Positions 25,649 to 34,817 of a stretch of DNA of 64,000 nucleotides are shown here, piece after piece. Origin of the DNA: Bacillota bacterium (lineage in GTDB: Bacteria > Bacillota > Clostridia > Christensenellales > UMGS416); assembly GCA_023398815.1 (NCBI GenBank), contig JAEWRW010000020.1:199400-263399 (forward strand), given 5' to 3'. The notes beneath the pieces are model-generated. The model saw only the letters and a program-made list of their open reading frames with translations, was not told where the DNA came from and did not search any database. How positions within the stretch are numbered: position 1 is the first letter of the stretch; the number at the start of each line of letters is the position of its first letter. Made by a program: the position numbers and the translations under genes.

Positions 25649-26587
25649 TTGGAAAAGGTTACACTGGGACGAACCGGGCTAAACGTGACGGTGGCAGGGC
25701 TGGGCTGCGGCGGGTTCAGCCGCCTGGGGATGTTCACCAAGGGGTTGGACAACGCCTGCGGCGTCATTCGCTGCGCCTGGGAGAACGGCGTCAACTTCTT
25801 TGACACGGCGGAGGCCTATGGCACCCAGCCGGCGGTAGGCGAGGGCCTGCGCGGGATACCGCGCGATGGCTATGTGCTCTCCACCAAGTTCTCCTACACC
25901 AAGGATGGCGTGATGCAGCCGGCGGAGGCGCTGGAACAGAGTGTCGATGCCTCCCTGCGGGAGTTGCAGACCGATGTGATTGATGTGTACCATCTGCACG
26001 GCATGCGGCCGGAGGACTATGCCGCCGCGCGTGACCGCTTTGTGCCCGAGCTCATTAAGATGCGAGAGAAGGGCAAGATCCGTTTCATCGGCATCACCGA
26101 GCTTTTCGGCACGGATACGACCCACCAGATGGCCGCGCTGGCGCTGGCCGACGATGTGTGGGACGTCATGATGATTGGCTACAACCTGCTCAATCCGTCG
26201 GCCGCCCAAAGGGTGCTGCCCCTGACGCGCCAGAAGCGCATTGGCACGTTGTGTATGTTTGCCGTGCGCAGCGCCCTCTCCAACCCGGAAGTGCTGCAGC
26301 GCATCGTGCGGGAGATGGCTGCCGCCGGGCAAATCGACCCCGCGCGGGCGGGGGAGGAGCACATCCTCGACTTCCTGGTGAACGAGGGCCATGCCGCCAC
26401 CATCATGGAGGCCGCCTATCGCTTCTGCCGCCACACCGAGGGCATCAATGTGACGCTGACCGGAACAGGATCGGCCAAACACCTGGCGGAGAACCTGCGG
26501 AGCATCGGCAAAGCCCCGCTGCCGACGCCGGTGCTGGAGCGGCTGGCGCAGATGTTCGGGCGTGTTGACTGCATCAGCGGCCAGTAG
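25649..26587 (+). CDS. Aldo/keto reductase family oxidoreductase
   Basis: 312 residues. NAD(P)H-dependent TIM-barrel reductase with the catalytic tetrad Asp52 and Tyr57 (NFFDTAEAYG), Lys80 (STKF) and His117 (VYHLHG). The opening MEKVTLGRTGLNVTVAGLGCG is typical of the family, and GTGSAKHLAENL near the C-terminus fits the cofactor-binding loop. TTG start at 25649 with AGGAGG eight bases upstream; no better start exists. It is not clustered with a pathway, so the substrate cannot be inferred. Confidence 0.9.
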   Translation: MEKVTLGRTGLNVTVAGLGCGGFSRLGMFTKGLDNACGVIRCAWENGVNFFDTAEAYGTQPAVGEGLRGIPRDGYVLSTKFSYTKDGVMQPAEALEQSVDASLRELQTDVIDVYHLHGMRPEDYAAARDRFVPELIKMREKGKIRFIGITELFGTDTTHQMAALALADDVWDVMMIGYNLLNPSAAQRVLPLTRQKRIGTLCMFAVRSALSNPEVLQRIVREMAAAGQIDPARAGEEHILDFLVNEGHAATIMEAAYRFCRHTEGINVTLTGTGSAKHLAENLRSIGKAPLPTPVLERLAQMFGRVDCISGQ

Positions 26588-26620
26588 GAGCCCCGCCGCA
26601 CAATTGATACAAAGGGAATG

Positions 26621-26688
26621 GCCCGTATGTGCCTATCGGCACGGAAACGGGCACCCGAAACAAACACCCGCCAGATGGCGGGTGTTTG
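26621..26688 (+). terminator. Two consecutive stem-loops after the aldo/keto reductase gene
   Basis: First: GCCCGT/ACGGGC (26621-26626, 26647-26652) enclosing GTGCC/GGCAC. Second: a perfect 12-bp stem (26661-26672 with 26677-26688) with loop AGAT. Neither has a clear T-run, but their placement after the gene suggests 3'-end formation. Confidence 0.5.
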
Positions 26689-26817
26689 TGCAAGTGAGCC
26701 AAGTCCGATAACTCCAGCCTAATGGCAGCGCCGTATACCCGCAAAACCCTGACATAGCCTCGGCTTCTGCGCATATATATCAACATCCAATCAAAAGACA
26801 CACGGAGTTGATGGCGT

Positions 26818-27450
26818 TTGGAGAAGGGGAACCACGAGAACAACCAGGTGACGCTCAAGGGGCGCGTGGTGGAGGAGCCGCTCTATTCCCACACGCTCTA
26901 CGGCGAGCAGTTTTTCACGCTGATGCTGGAGGTACCGCGTCTGTCCGGCGTGGCGGACACGCTGCCGGTGATGGTCTCTGACCGGCTGCTGGATCTCGTC
27001 AGCGTGGCGACCGGCGACGAGCTGGCGGTGCTGGGGCAGCTGCGCTCCTATAACCGCATGGTGGAGGGGCGGAACCGCTTGATCCTCACGGTGTTCGCCC
27101 GCCACATCGCCCCGCCGGAGGACATCAACGACAACCCCAATCAGGTGCTGTTGGAGGGGTACGTTTGTCGTGCGCCGGTCTACCGCACCACGCCCTTCGG
27201 CCGGGAGATCACCGACCTGCTGCTGGCAATCAACCGCCCCTACAACAAGTCGGACTACATCCCGGTCATCTGCTGGGGCCGCAACGCACGCTTCGCCCAG
27301 TCGCTGGAGGTGGGCCAGCGAGTCTGCGTGCACGGGCGCATGCAGAGCCGCCTGTACCAGAAGAAGCTGACCGACGGCGAGACCGAGAACCGCACGGCCT
27401 ATGAGGTGTCCATCTCGTTTATTGAAACGCCGGACGTATTGGCATTCTGA
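26818..27450 (+). CDS. Single-stranded DNA-binding protein with two OB folds
   Basis: 210 residues. Two consecutive OB-fold units are visible: residues ~8-98 (NQVTLKGRVVEEP...FFTLMLEVPRLSG) and ~107-205 (NQVLLEGYVCRAPVYRTTPF...DLLLAINRPYNKSDYIPVICWG). The second has the classic SSB pattern, including the aromatic ICWGRNA strand. No acidic C-terminal protein-interaction tail is present (it ends PDVLAF), so it is probably not the housekeeping replicative SSB. TTG start at 26818 with GGAG ten bases upstream; an ATG at 26811 is out of frame. Function in a specialised DNA transaction is inferred. Confidence 0.8.
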   Translation: MEKGNHENNQVTLKGRVVEEPLYSHTLYGEQFFTLMLEVPRLSGVADTLPVMVSDRLLDLVSVATGDELAVLGQLRSYNRMVEGRNRLILTVFARHIAPPEDINDNPNQVLLEGYVCRAPVYRTTPFGREITDLLLAINRPYNKSDYIPVICWGRNARFAQSLEVGQRVCVHGRMQSRLYQKKLTDGETENRTAYEVSISFIETPDVLAF

Positions 27451-27512
27451 GCGCCGATTGCACCCCGCCGCTCCCCGTGGTACCATGGGGAAAAGTGCGG
27501 AGGTCGACGACG

Positions 27513-28085
27513 ATGGAGCTGGAGATCAGGCCCCTGACCCCGGAGCGGCTGGAGGATTACCTTGCCTTCTTTGATCGGGATGCCTTCACCGATAACGAGC
27601 ACTGGGCAGGCTGCTATTGCTATTTCAACCACTTCCCCGGCACGCAGGAGCAGTGGATGGAGCGCACCGGCGCGCAGAACCGCGCCGCCGTCAGTGACCT
27701 CGTCGTCGCCGGGCGGATGCGGGGATACCTGGCCTACGCCGGTGACAGGGTCGTCGGCTGGTGCAACGCCAACGACCGGGCGGCCTCGCCGATGTACTCC
27801 TCGGTGCCGGAGCTTGCCGGCGATGGCACCTTGCGGGTGTGCGCCGTCACCTGCTATGTGGTGCGGCCCGATGCCCGGCGGCAGGGCGTGGCCCGGGCGC
27901 TGCTGCGGGCGGCCTGTGCCGGGGCACGGGCCGAGGGCTTCGACGTGGTGGAAGCCTACCCACGGCTGGGGGCCGAGGGGACGGCGGCCAACTACCACGG
28001 CCCGCTGGCGCTATATGAGTCAGAGGGATTTGTGACCTTCGCCGAGCAGCATGGCATCCGCGCCGTGCGGTTGGCAATGAAATGA
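27513..28085 (+). CDS. GNAT-family N-acetyltransferase
   Basis: 190 residues. Acetyl-CoA binding core with CAVTCYVVRPDARRQGVARALL, the Q/R-x-x-G-x-A phosphate-binding loop of motif A, and a final GPLALYESEGFV strand. The N-terminal half (TDNEHWAGCYCYFNHFPG) is Cys/Trp-rich, as in a subgroup of Firmicute acetyltransferases of unknown substrate. GGAGG precedes the ATG at 27513. It converges with the next acetyltransferase gene across a shared terminator. Confidence 0.88.
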   Translation: MELEIRPLTPERLEDYLAFFDRDAFTDNEHWAGCYCYFNHFPGTQEQWMERTGAQNRAAVSDLVVAGRMRGYLAYAGDRVVGWCNANDRAASPMYSSVPELAGDGTLRVCAVTCYVVRPDARRQGVARALLRAACAGARAEGFDVVEAYPRLGAEGTAANYHGPLALYESEGFVTFAEQHGIRAVRLAMK

Positions 28086-28089
28086 AAGA

Positions 28090-28119
28090 AACAGGCCGGA
28101 GCAATTGCTCCGGCCTGTT
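28090..28119. terminator. Bidirectional terminator between convergent GNAT genes
   Basis: A perfect 13-bp stem (28090-28102 with 28107-28119) with loop AATT, five bases past the first stop and 19 before the other. Confidence 0.8.
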
Positions 28120-28137
28120 GGTTGCATCGTGGTGCGT

Positions 28138-29010
28138 TCACTTGGACCCGGCCACTGGCACCCTGGCTTCCTGCTCGGCGGGCATTGGTGGTGCCACCGG
28201 CCATGGGTTCTCCAGAGCCTGCCACAGGCCCAGCATGCCGGGCTGACCCGGCACCTTTTCGCCCTCCATCGTCATGCTGCTGATCTGCCGGTATCCCATC
28301 TCCACCCAGAACTTCATGCCGGCCTGGTTGCGCAGCGACACGCCCAGGCCTACGCGGTCGTAGCCCTGCAGGGCACACTCGGCCAGGTAGGCGGCGATGA
28401 ACTCCCGCCCCAGGCCTTGGCGGCGGAAATCGGGGTGGAGGAGAAAGAGCCCCAGCCAGTTGGCTCTCTCCCGCGGGTAGCCGGTGTAGGTGGCGGCCAG
28501 CCCCGCCGGCCGGCCCGATTCCCGGTGGGTAAGCAGCGCCATGTGGGCAAACTCCGGGCTGCCATCCGGCGGCAGGCGGCGGCCCTCCAGCTCGCCCCGC
28601 AGGCTTTCCTCGTTGCAGGGTTCGTCCAACCCCTCCCACAGCGCATCGTGGCGGCAGGCGTCGTACACCGCCCACAGCGCTGGGAAGTCGTCGCTGTCAG
28701 CAGCTTTCACGGTCAAGCGTTCGCTCTCAAAGGGCTGCCAATGGGGCCAGAGCCGGCCACGCCAGTACTTCGCGCCGTTGCGGGTGCGCTGCAGCACGCC
28801 GGCCTCCACCATCTCCCGCCGCAGCAGGAAGAAATCCCCGAAGCTATGTGCCTGCTCCAGGATGGCGTTGACCTCCCGCTCGGTGTAGAAGCGGCCCGGC
28901 GCGAAGCAAAGCCCCAGCCAACGCAGCACGGCATCCTTGTGGTGCCGGCGCGACGGCCAGTGCTTTAGCCGCCCCGTTTTATCCAGAAAGGTGCGAATCT
29001 CGTCAGTCAT
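28138..29010 (-). CDS. DUF2087 domain fused to GNAT N-acetyltransferase
   Basis: 290 residues. Residues ~8-85 are a DUF2087 domain (GRLKHWPSRRHHKDAVLRWL, FYTEREVNAIL, REMVEAGVLQRT), a small winged-helix-like module. Residues ~110-280 are a GNAT domain with LFLLHPDFRRQGLGREFIAAYL (acetyl-CoA loop) and GVSLRNQAGMKFWVEMGYR. The protein probably couples a nucleic-acid- or protein-binding module to acetylation; the target is unknown. It starts eight bases inside the end of the upstream DUF2087 gene, so the two are translationally coupled. AAAGGAAAC precedes the ATG. Confidence 0.85.
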   Translation of the reverse strand: MTDEIRTFLDKTGRLKHWPSRRHHKDAVLRWLGLCFAPGRFYTEREVNAILEQAHSFGDFFLLRREMVEAGVLQRTRNGAKYWRGRLWPHWQPFESERLTVKAADSDDFPALWAVYDACRHDALWEGLDEPCNEESLRGELEGRRLPPDGSPEFAHMALLTHRESGRPAGLAATYTGYPRERANWLGLFLLHPDFRRQGLGREFIAAYLAECALQGYDRVGLGVSLRNQAGMKFWVEMGYRQISSMTMEGEKVPGQPGMLGLWQALENPWPVAPPMPAEQEARVPVAGSK

Positions 29011-29764
29011 CTTTTGTTTCCTTTCGCCAGTACTGGCTGCAGTCGGTGGAGCGGGCCAGGAACCCATATTCAATGAGGTAGCGCCGCACGGTGGCGAAGT
29101 CCTCATAGCCGATGCGCTCGTTGACCTCCCGCTCGGTGTAGCGCTGCCCGGGCTGGAAGCGCTGCGCCAGGTGGCGGAGCACGGCAATCTTGCGCTTCTC
29201 CCGCGCGGGAAAGTGGCGCAACCGTCCATCAGGGCCAAAGCTTGCCTTCAGGGCAGCGGCTTCCTCCTCAGTGGTCATGCGGAACCGGTCGTCATCCATC
29301 GTCGCGCCCGGTGGGATGGGCAGATGCTTCTCCTCATCGCGCTTCTTGCCCTGCCCGGCGCGGAAGGCGGCCATCAGCGCCAGGAAGGCCTTGGCCTGCT
29401 TTTCCCTCTCCCGCAGCTGGAAGCGCAGGTTGCGGATGGCCGCAGGGCTACTGCCGGCCTCGGCGGCGGCCTCCCGGTCGCTCCTGCCGGCGAAGAGCAA
29501 CCCCAGGATGTTCGCCTGGTGGTCGGTGAGTGTCAGGTATTTCCGCTCCTGTGCCAGCAGGGCCGGGAACGCCGGGCCGTGGGCCTCGGCCACGTGGCGG
29601 CGCACCGCGCCCTCGGCGGTGAAGAAACGCCCATCCACCGGGTGGACTTCGTCGTCGCCATAGACCGCCTGGCAGAACAGGCAATGCCAGCTGCCGTCAG
29701 CATGACGAACTCCCTGCGCCAGCTCGTCGATGGATGTGGCCTCAAAATCATCGGCTCCGATCAT
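29003..29764 (-). CDS. DUF2087 protein with zinc-finger-like N-terminus and helix-turn-helix
   Basis: 253 residues. The N-terminal part has a Cys-x2-Cys (WHCLFC) followed by His-x4-His (RRHVAEAH), suggesting a zinc finger. A helix-turn-helix resembling LuxR/sigma region 4 follows (about 82-130, LTDHQANILGLLFAGRSDREAA), then a basic linker. The C-terminal DUF2087 domain (about 175-250, GRLRHFPAREKRKIAVLRHL, YTEREVNERI) matches that at the start of the next gene. Likely a DNA-binding regulator. Start at 29764 with GAGAGGTGAT; an ATG at 29779 is possible. Confidence 0.82.
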   Translation of the reverse strand: MIGADDFEATSIDELAQGVRHADGSWHCLFCQAVYGDDEVHPVDGRFFTAEGAVRRHVAEAHGPAFPALLAQERKYLTLTDHQANILGLLFAGRSDREAAAEAGSSPAAIRNLRFQLREREKQAKAFLALMAAFRAGQGKKRDEEKHLPIPPGATMDDDRFRMTTEEEAAALKASFGPDGRLRHFPAREKRKIAVLRHLAQRFQPGQRYTEREVNERIGYEDFATVRRYLIEYGFLARSTDCSQYWRKETKDD

Positions 29765-29909
29765 GGTATCACCTCTCATTACTTATTACAGGTTACATTA
29801 TTGAGAATCGTTAGTCAATATTGATTTGAAATTGCAAACAGATCATTGGACGCAGGGTTTTGCGTTGTCCGCAATGCACTCCGCTGACCGCAATGGAATG
29901 GAGCTGCCG

Positions 29910-29949
29910 GAAGAAAAGAAGATGCCCCACGCCATTGGCATGGGGCATC
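29910..29949 (-). terminator. Chemoreceptor gene terminator
   Basis: GATGCCCCA (29921-29929) pairs with TGGGGCATC (29941-29949). On the minus strand it is followed by TTCTTTTCTT, about 30 bases past the stop. Confidence 0.85.
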
Positions 29950-29980
29950 TGAGGGATGGTTGGTTCAATTCTGCCTTGGA

Positions 29981-32520
29981 TCAGTATTTGGCAAACTCGG
30001 TGTCGCCCAGTGCGATTTTCGGTTTGTTGGTCTTGCCGCTTGCCAATTGCCGGACGGTGTTTGCCTGTGTGCGGGGCTGCGCTGCCTGTGCCCCTTTCAG
30101 GTGGAAGTGTGCGATCATTTGTTTGAGGGTTTCCGCTTGGCCGGCCAGTTCCTCGCTGGTGGCGGCGCTTTCCTCCGCCGTTGCGGAGGTCGTCTGCACC
30201 ACCTGGGACACCTGCTCCACACCGGTGTGTACCTGCGCCACCGCACCGGCTTGCTGGGCGCTGGCCTGGGCAATTCCTTCCACCAGCACCGTCGCCTTGT
30301 CCACGTCATCTACGATATTGCTCAGCGCTTCGGCGGTGGCGTCGGCGATCACCGTGCCGGTCTGCACCTTTTTGATGGATTCCTCAATCATGGTGGTCGT
30401 TTCCTTGGCCGCGGCTGCGCTGCGCGCGGCGAGACTGCGAACTTCCTCAGCCACCACGGCGAATCCCTTGCCATGCTGCCCGGCACGGGCGGCCTCCACC
30501 GCGGCGTTCAATGCCAGAAGGTTCGTCTGGAACGCGATGTCATCGATGACCTTGATGATCTTGGAGATGCTGGAGGACGACTCGTTGATACCCGTCATGG
30601 CTTGCTGCATCTGCTTCATTTGTTCGTTGCCCTGCGCGGCGTTGTTGCGTGCGATGGTTGCCAGTTCGCTGGCCTCGTGCGCGTTGGCAGCGTTTTGCCG
30701 GGTTTGCGCGGCAATTTCATTGAGGGAGGTCGTCAATTCCTCGATGGCGCTGGCCTGTTCGGTTGCGCCCTGGGAGAGGGCCTGCGCGCCGTCGGACACC
30801 TGGCCGGTGCCGGCCGCCACCTGGTTGGCCGCGTTGTTCATCTGTTCCATCATGTCGTTGAGGGAGTCCACAATGGTGATGAGCGCATCCTTGATGGAGG
30901 CAAAGTCACCCTGGTAGTCACCGGTGATCTCGATATCCAGGTTGCCGTGGGAGATGGCCCCCAACGTCTCGGTGATGTTGCCGATGTAGGTTTGGAACGC
31001 GTCTACGCTGGCCTTCAGGTTGTCGGCGATGCCGCCAAAGAGCACAGCAAGTTCGGCAGTGTCCTCGTCGCCCGGCGCCACCTCCATGTCACACAGCAGT
31101 TCCCCACGGGCCAGGCGCTGAATGTTGACGGTCAGCTTGTCAATCTCAGCCTGCATGTAGCGCGAGCCTTTTTCGTTGCGCGCAGAGGCTTGCTTTACGT
31201 CTGCGAAGGCCTTGTCGGTCTCCCCCAGAATCTCGTTGACGCCCTGGATCATCTCCAGGTACTGGCCTTCAAACTTTGTCTCGTCCCCGCGCTGGCTGAA
31301 GTCCCCGTGGGACACGGCGTCCATCAGCTTCTCAAACTCGACGCTCAAGCCTTTGAGCGACCCGATGACGCTGATCATGCTCAGGGAGAGGATGTCCTTG
31401 TCGGAGCGGGCGGTGAGGGCAATGTCCATGTTGCCACGGGCAATGCTCTCCGACACGGAGGCCTGTTCCCGTATGCCGTCGGTCATGCGCCCAAACGCTT
31501 TGGTCAGAATGCCAATCTCATCCTTGCTCTTTGTGGATACGGTGAAGTCGGCATCCCCAATCGCAAGCCGATTGGCATAGCCCACAAGCTTGTGAATCGG
31601 CTGGGAGATCTGCCAGCGGGAATAGAGCAGCACGGCTGCGACCGAGGCAATGAGCGCGACGACAAACGTGACGAGGATAATGAGCTTCAATTGATTGATG
31701 GATTGGAACAGCTCATCCTTCGGCACGGAAAGCGCGATTGCCCAACTAGTGCCGGCGATGGGGCGTAAGACATGAATTTGGCGGTGCCGTTGTACACATA
31801 TTGGTCGAAGCCGGTCTCACCCTTGGATTGCTTTTTGAGGACGTCGACAAGCGGCTGAAGCGCGGGATTGGCGGCAACCTGGTCGTTGGCGTTCTCATGG
31901 GTAACGACCTTCTCGGTAACCGGGTGGATGATGGTGGCGCCGGTGTTGTCGTTAACAAAGGCGTAGCCGGTCTGGCCCAAATCGATGTCTGCAATGTACT
32001 GGTAGAGCCCGGCGTACGGGATTGCCGCCAGCAGGACACCTTGCACCTGGCCGTTTTGCAAAACGGGTGCCGCCCCCAAAAAGTACAGTTGTTCGGGGTC
32101 GTCGTTGATGGCGATGGGGGCGGAAAGCCCGGCTGTTCCCTGTTGCGCGGCTTTGTAGACATCCAATTCTCCATAGGGCACCACCACGTCTGTGACGCTG
32201 GTTTCTTCACCCTTCAGGCTCACGTAGGTCAGGTTGGCATATCGCTCCTGATCCAGGTTGTCCTGAAGAACAGACTTGGCAGCGGTGCCTGCAAGCATTT
32301 TATCCGCTATGTTCTGTGCGCGGGCTCCCAGGTCCGCCTGGTACGCGTTGATCTTGTCATCCAGTATGGTTGCGTACTGTACGGCGCTGGTGGTCATGCT
32401 GCTTTGGTAACTGGTGAACAAACTGTTCGAGGAGGCGTCCGATACAATCACGCCGATGGCCACGAAGGCAATCAACTGAAGGGCGAAAATGAATGCGACG
32501 AGTTTTGTGCCGATTTTCAT
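29981..32520 (-). pseudogene. Methyl-accepting chemotaxis protein split by a single-base frameshift
   Basis: The N-terminal piece (32520 down to about 31760) holds a membrane helix (about 8-30) and a dCache-type periplasmic sensor. The C-terminal piece (from about 31760 to 29981, readable as an ORF from 31726) holds the second membrane helix, a HAMP domain and a complete cytoplasmic signalling domain, with the hairpin-tip region around ALNAAVEAARAGQHGKGFAVVA. At 31760-31763 the minus strand reads GCCCCATCGCC; one extra C would give the expected APIAGTSWAIALSVPKDEL junction and a continuous protein of about 846 residues. Either a genuine inactivating or phase-variable mutation or a sequencing error in a C-run. 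The downstream piece alone lacks the sensor. Confidence 0.85.
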
Positions 32521-32575
32521 GTTGCGCAGTCCTCTCTTCCAATCTCCCGATTTCCTTTTACAGCTCTAGCCCGGG

Positions 32576-32601
32576 TGAACGGCAAAAGGCATTATGTTTT
32601 A
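32576..32601 (-). promoter_or_regulatory. Possible sigma-D (flagellar) promoter of the chemoreceptor gene
   Basis: Minus strand TAAA (32601-32598), 15 bases, CCGTTCA (32582-32576), partly matching the TAAA-N15-CCGATAT pattern used for motility genes, about 55 bases before the ATG. Confidence 0.3.
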
Positions 32602-32895
32602 CTAGATAGTTACCCAATGGATATTGTGCATAACAACAAATGTAAAAAATTATCAAAGTTTGTCGAAATACTTCTGGTTGGGGCGGAATGAGAAAACGTT
32701 TGTACCAAGCGGTATTTGTGACCTCTCGGTTTTTGCCATCGTGCGTCGACAGTCAAGGCCTTAACACATCGCAGTCTGGTCATTCGTTTGGTCGCTGATC
32801 GACAGCCGGAATCGGGCGGGACAAGGTGGAAGTGGCTGCCCCTTTTTGTCTACGCGCTTTGCAAATCTTTACTATTGAATACCGCTGCGGTATCC
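32602..32895. other. Intergenic region, nothing recognised
   Basis: Divergent region between the chemoreceptor gene and hisZ. No T-box, stem-loop or small gene was recognised. Confidence 0.5.
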
Positions 32896-32924
32896 TTGAC
32901 AGGAGCGTGCAGGGGTGATACAAT
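32896..32924 (+). promoter_or_regulatory. his operon promoter
   Basis: TTGACA (32896-32901), exactly 17 bases, TACAAT (32919-32924). The predicted transcript start is only about 35 bases before hisZ, leaving no room for a T-box leader. Confidence 0.85.
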
Positions 32925-32964
32925 CACATTAGCGCGGTAAAGCGTTAAAATGCAGGAGAACACG

Positions 32965-34176
32965 ATGAATTACTATAAAAACCACATTCCGCCGGGCACG
33001 CAGGACTATTTGCCGGTGGAGTGCGCCCACAAGCGGGACCTGGAGGAGCGAGCCCGCCGCACCTTTGCCGCCTGGGGGTATGACGAGGTGGAGACCCCCT
33101 CGATGGAGTATTACGATGTGTTTCGCGGTACGGTGGGGGACTTTGAACAGGAGCGACTCTTCAAGCTGACGGACAGCTCGGGGCGGCTCTTGGTGCTGCG
33201 GCCCGACCTCACGATGCCGCTGGCTCGTGTGGCGGCCACCAAGCTTGCCAATCAGCCGGTGGCGCGGCTTTTCTATGTGGGGGACGCCTACCAGTTTGCT
33301 GGCACGCCCAACGCCGGTGGCGCGCGGGAGTTCGCCCAAACCGGGGTGGAGCTCCTGGGCCAGAGCGGCCCGCTGGCCGACGCTGAGGTCATCGCCCTGG
33401 CCATTACCGCCCTCAAGACGGCGGGCCTCACCGACTTCCAGATTGACATCGGTCAGGTGGAGTTCTTCAAGGGCCTGATGGAAGAAGCGGGCTTGTCGCC
33501 GGAGCAATCCGAACAGGTGCGGTTGCATGTGGACGATAAGAACATGCTGGCCATTGAGATGCTGATGCAGGAAGCTGGCGTCAGCGGGGAGCTGCGCAAC
33601 CGCATTCTGGAGCTGCCCATGCTCTATGGCGGGCCCGAGGTACTGGACGTAGCCGACAGCTACACCGGAAACAGCCGCAGCCGCCGGGCCATCCGCTCCA
33701 TGCGGGAGACGCTGGCCGTCCTCTCCGGCTACGGGCTGGATGAGCACGTCAGCATCGATCTGGGCATGGTGCAGAGCATCAATTACTATTCGGGCGTCAT
33801 CTTCCGCGGCATTTCGCAGTACCTGGGGTACCCGTTGCTGGCAGGTGGCCGATACGACGGGCTGATGGCCGAGTTTGACCGACCCATGGCGGCCACGGGC
33901 TTTGCCCTGTACGTCAAGCCCGTACTCATCGCGCTGGAGCGGCAGGGAAACCTCAACGGCAGCCGCCCGGTGGACGCGGTGGCGGCGGTGAGCGCCGGGG
34001 ACGGCGCGGCGGCGTTGGCGGCATTGCAGGCCCTGCGGGCCGACGGCCTGCGGGTGGAGCAGTTCTACGGCGAGCCCGACGGGCTCATCGCCTACGCCCG
34101 GCAGCGGGGGGCGGCTATGGCCCTGCGTTGGCAGGGTGATGCCTATGCCGAGGTGTGGAAGGAGGAGCGGCCATGA
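32965..34176 (+). CDS. hisZ: ATP phosphoribosyltransferase regulatory subunit
   Basis: 403 residues. A catalytically inactive histidyl-tRNA-synthetase paralogue that forms the hetero-octamer with short-form HisG and confers feedback control by histidine. Synthetase-like motifs remain: PPGTQDYLP, RPDLTMPLARV (motif 2 region), GDAYQF, REFAQTGVELLG and GGRYDGLM. There is no C-terminal anticodon-binding domain of the kind found in true HisRS. The start at 32965 has AGGAGA five bases upstream; an in-frame ATG at 32950 is too close to the promoter and lacks a site. First gene of the operon; its stop overlaps hisG as ATGA. Confidence 0.94.
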   Translation: MNYYKNHIPPGTQDYLPVECAHKRDLEERARRTFAAWGYDEVETPSMEYYDVFRGTVGDFEQERLFKLTDSSGRLLVLRPDLTMPLARVAATKLANQPVARLFYVGDAYQFAGTPNAGGAREFAQTGVELLGQSGPLADAEVIALAITALKTAGLTDFQIDIGQVEFFKGLMEEAGLSPEQSEQVRLHVDDKNMLAIEMLMQEAGVSGELRNRILELPMLYGGPEVLDVADSYTGNSRSRRAIRSMRETLAVLSGYGLDEHVSIDLGMVQSINYYSGVIFRGISQYLGYPLLAGGRYDGLMAEFDRPMAATGFALYVKPVLIALERQGNLNGSRPVDAVAAVSAGDGAAALAALQALRADGLRVEQFYGEPDGLIAYARQRGAAMALRWQGDAYAEVWKEERP

Positions 34177-34817
34177 GCGTGCTGACCCTGGCCCTGCCCA
34201 AGGGCAGGCTTGCCGAGCAAGGCGTGGGACTGCTGGAGCGCTGCGGCGTGGACTGCGCGGCCTTCTACGACCCCGGCCGGAAGCTCGTGATGGAGGACGC
34301 CGCCGGCACGACGCGGTTCCTGCTCGTCAAGCCCAGCGACGTGCCCGTGTATGTGGAGCGCGGCGTAGCCGACATCGGCATCGTGGGTAAAGATACGCTC
34401 ATGGAGTCGGGCGCGTCGGTCTATGAGATGCTGGATCTGGGCTTTGGTCGGTGCCGCATGTGCATTGCCGGCTTCCCGGAGGAGCGCGACCGCGCGGTGA
34501 CGGCGGTCAACCTGCGCGTGGCCACCAAATACCCCGCCATCGCCGCTGACTTCTACGGCGCGAAGGGCATTCCCATCGACATCATCAAGCTCAACGGCTC
34601 GGTGGAGCTGGGCCCGCTGGTGGGGCTGTCGGATGTCATCATGGACATTGTGGAGAGCGGTCGCACCCTGCGGGAGAATGGCCTGGAGGTGCTGGAGGAA
34701 ATCTGCGCCATCAGCGCCCGGCTCATCGTCAACCGCGTGAGCTTGAAGACCAAGGGCGATCGGGTGAAGCCCCTCATCGAGGGGATGCGAAAAGCGCTGG
34801 AGGAGGTGCGGCAATGA
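34173..34817 (+). CDS. hisG: ATP phosphoribosyltransferase, short form catalytic subunit
   Basis: 214 residues, the short HisG form that lacks the C-terminal regulatory domain and needs HisZ, which is encoded just upstream. First step of histidine synthesis: ATP plus PRPP to phosphoribosyl-ATP. Motifs: LALPKGRLAEQG, KPSDVPVYVERGVADIGIVG, and the PRPP loop DVIMDIVESGRTLRENGL. ATG overlaps the hisZ stop; GGAGGAG upstream. Confidence 0.96.
   Translation: MSVLTLALPKGRLAEQGVGLLERCGVDCAAFYDPGRKLVMEDAAGTTRFLLVKPSDVPVYVERGVADIGIVGKDTLMESGASVYEMLDLGFGRCRMCIAGFPEERDRAVTAVNLRVATKYPAIAADFYGAKGIPIDIIKLNGSVELGPLVGLSDVIMDIVESGRTLRENGLEVLEEICAISARLIVNRVSLKTKGDRVKPLIEGMRKALEEVRQ

Noticed and set aside
29960..31768. 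602-residue plus-strand open frame opposite the chemoreceptor
   Set aside because: Antisense shadow; the minus strand encodes clear HAMP and MCP signalling domains.
32925..32964. T-box or attenuator before the his operon
   Set aside because: The leader between the strong promoter and hisZ is too short and lacks T-box landmarks.
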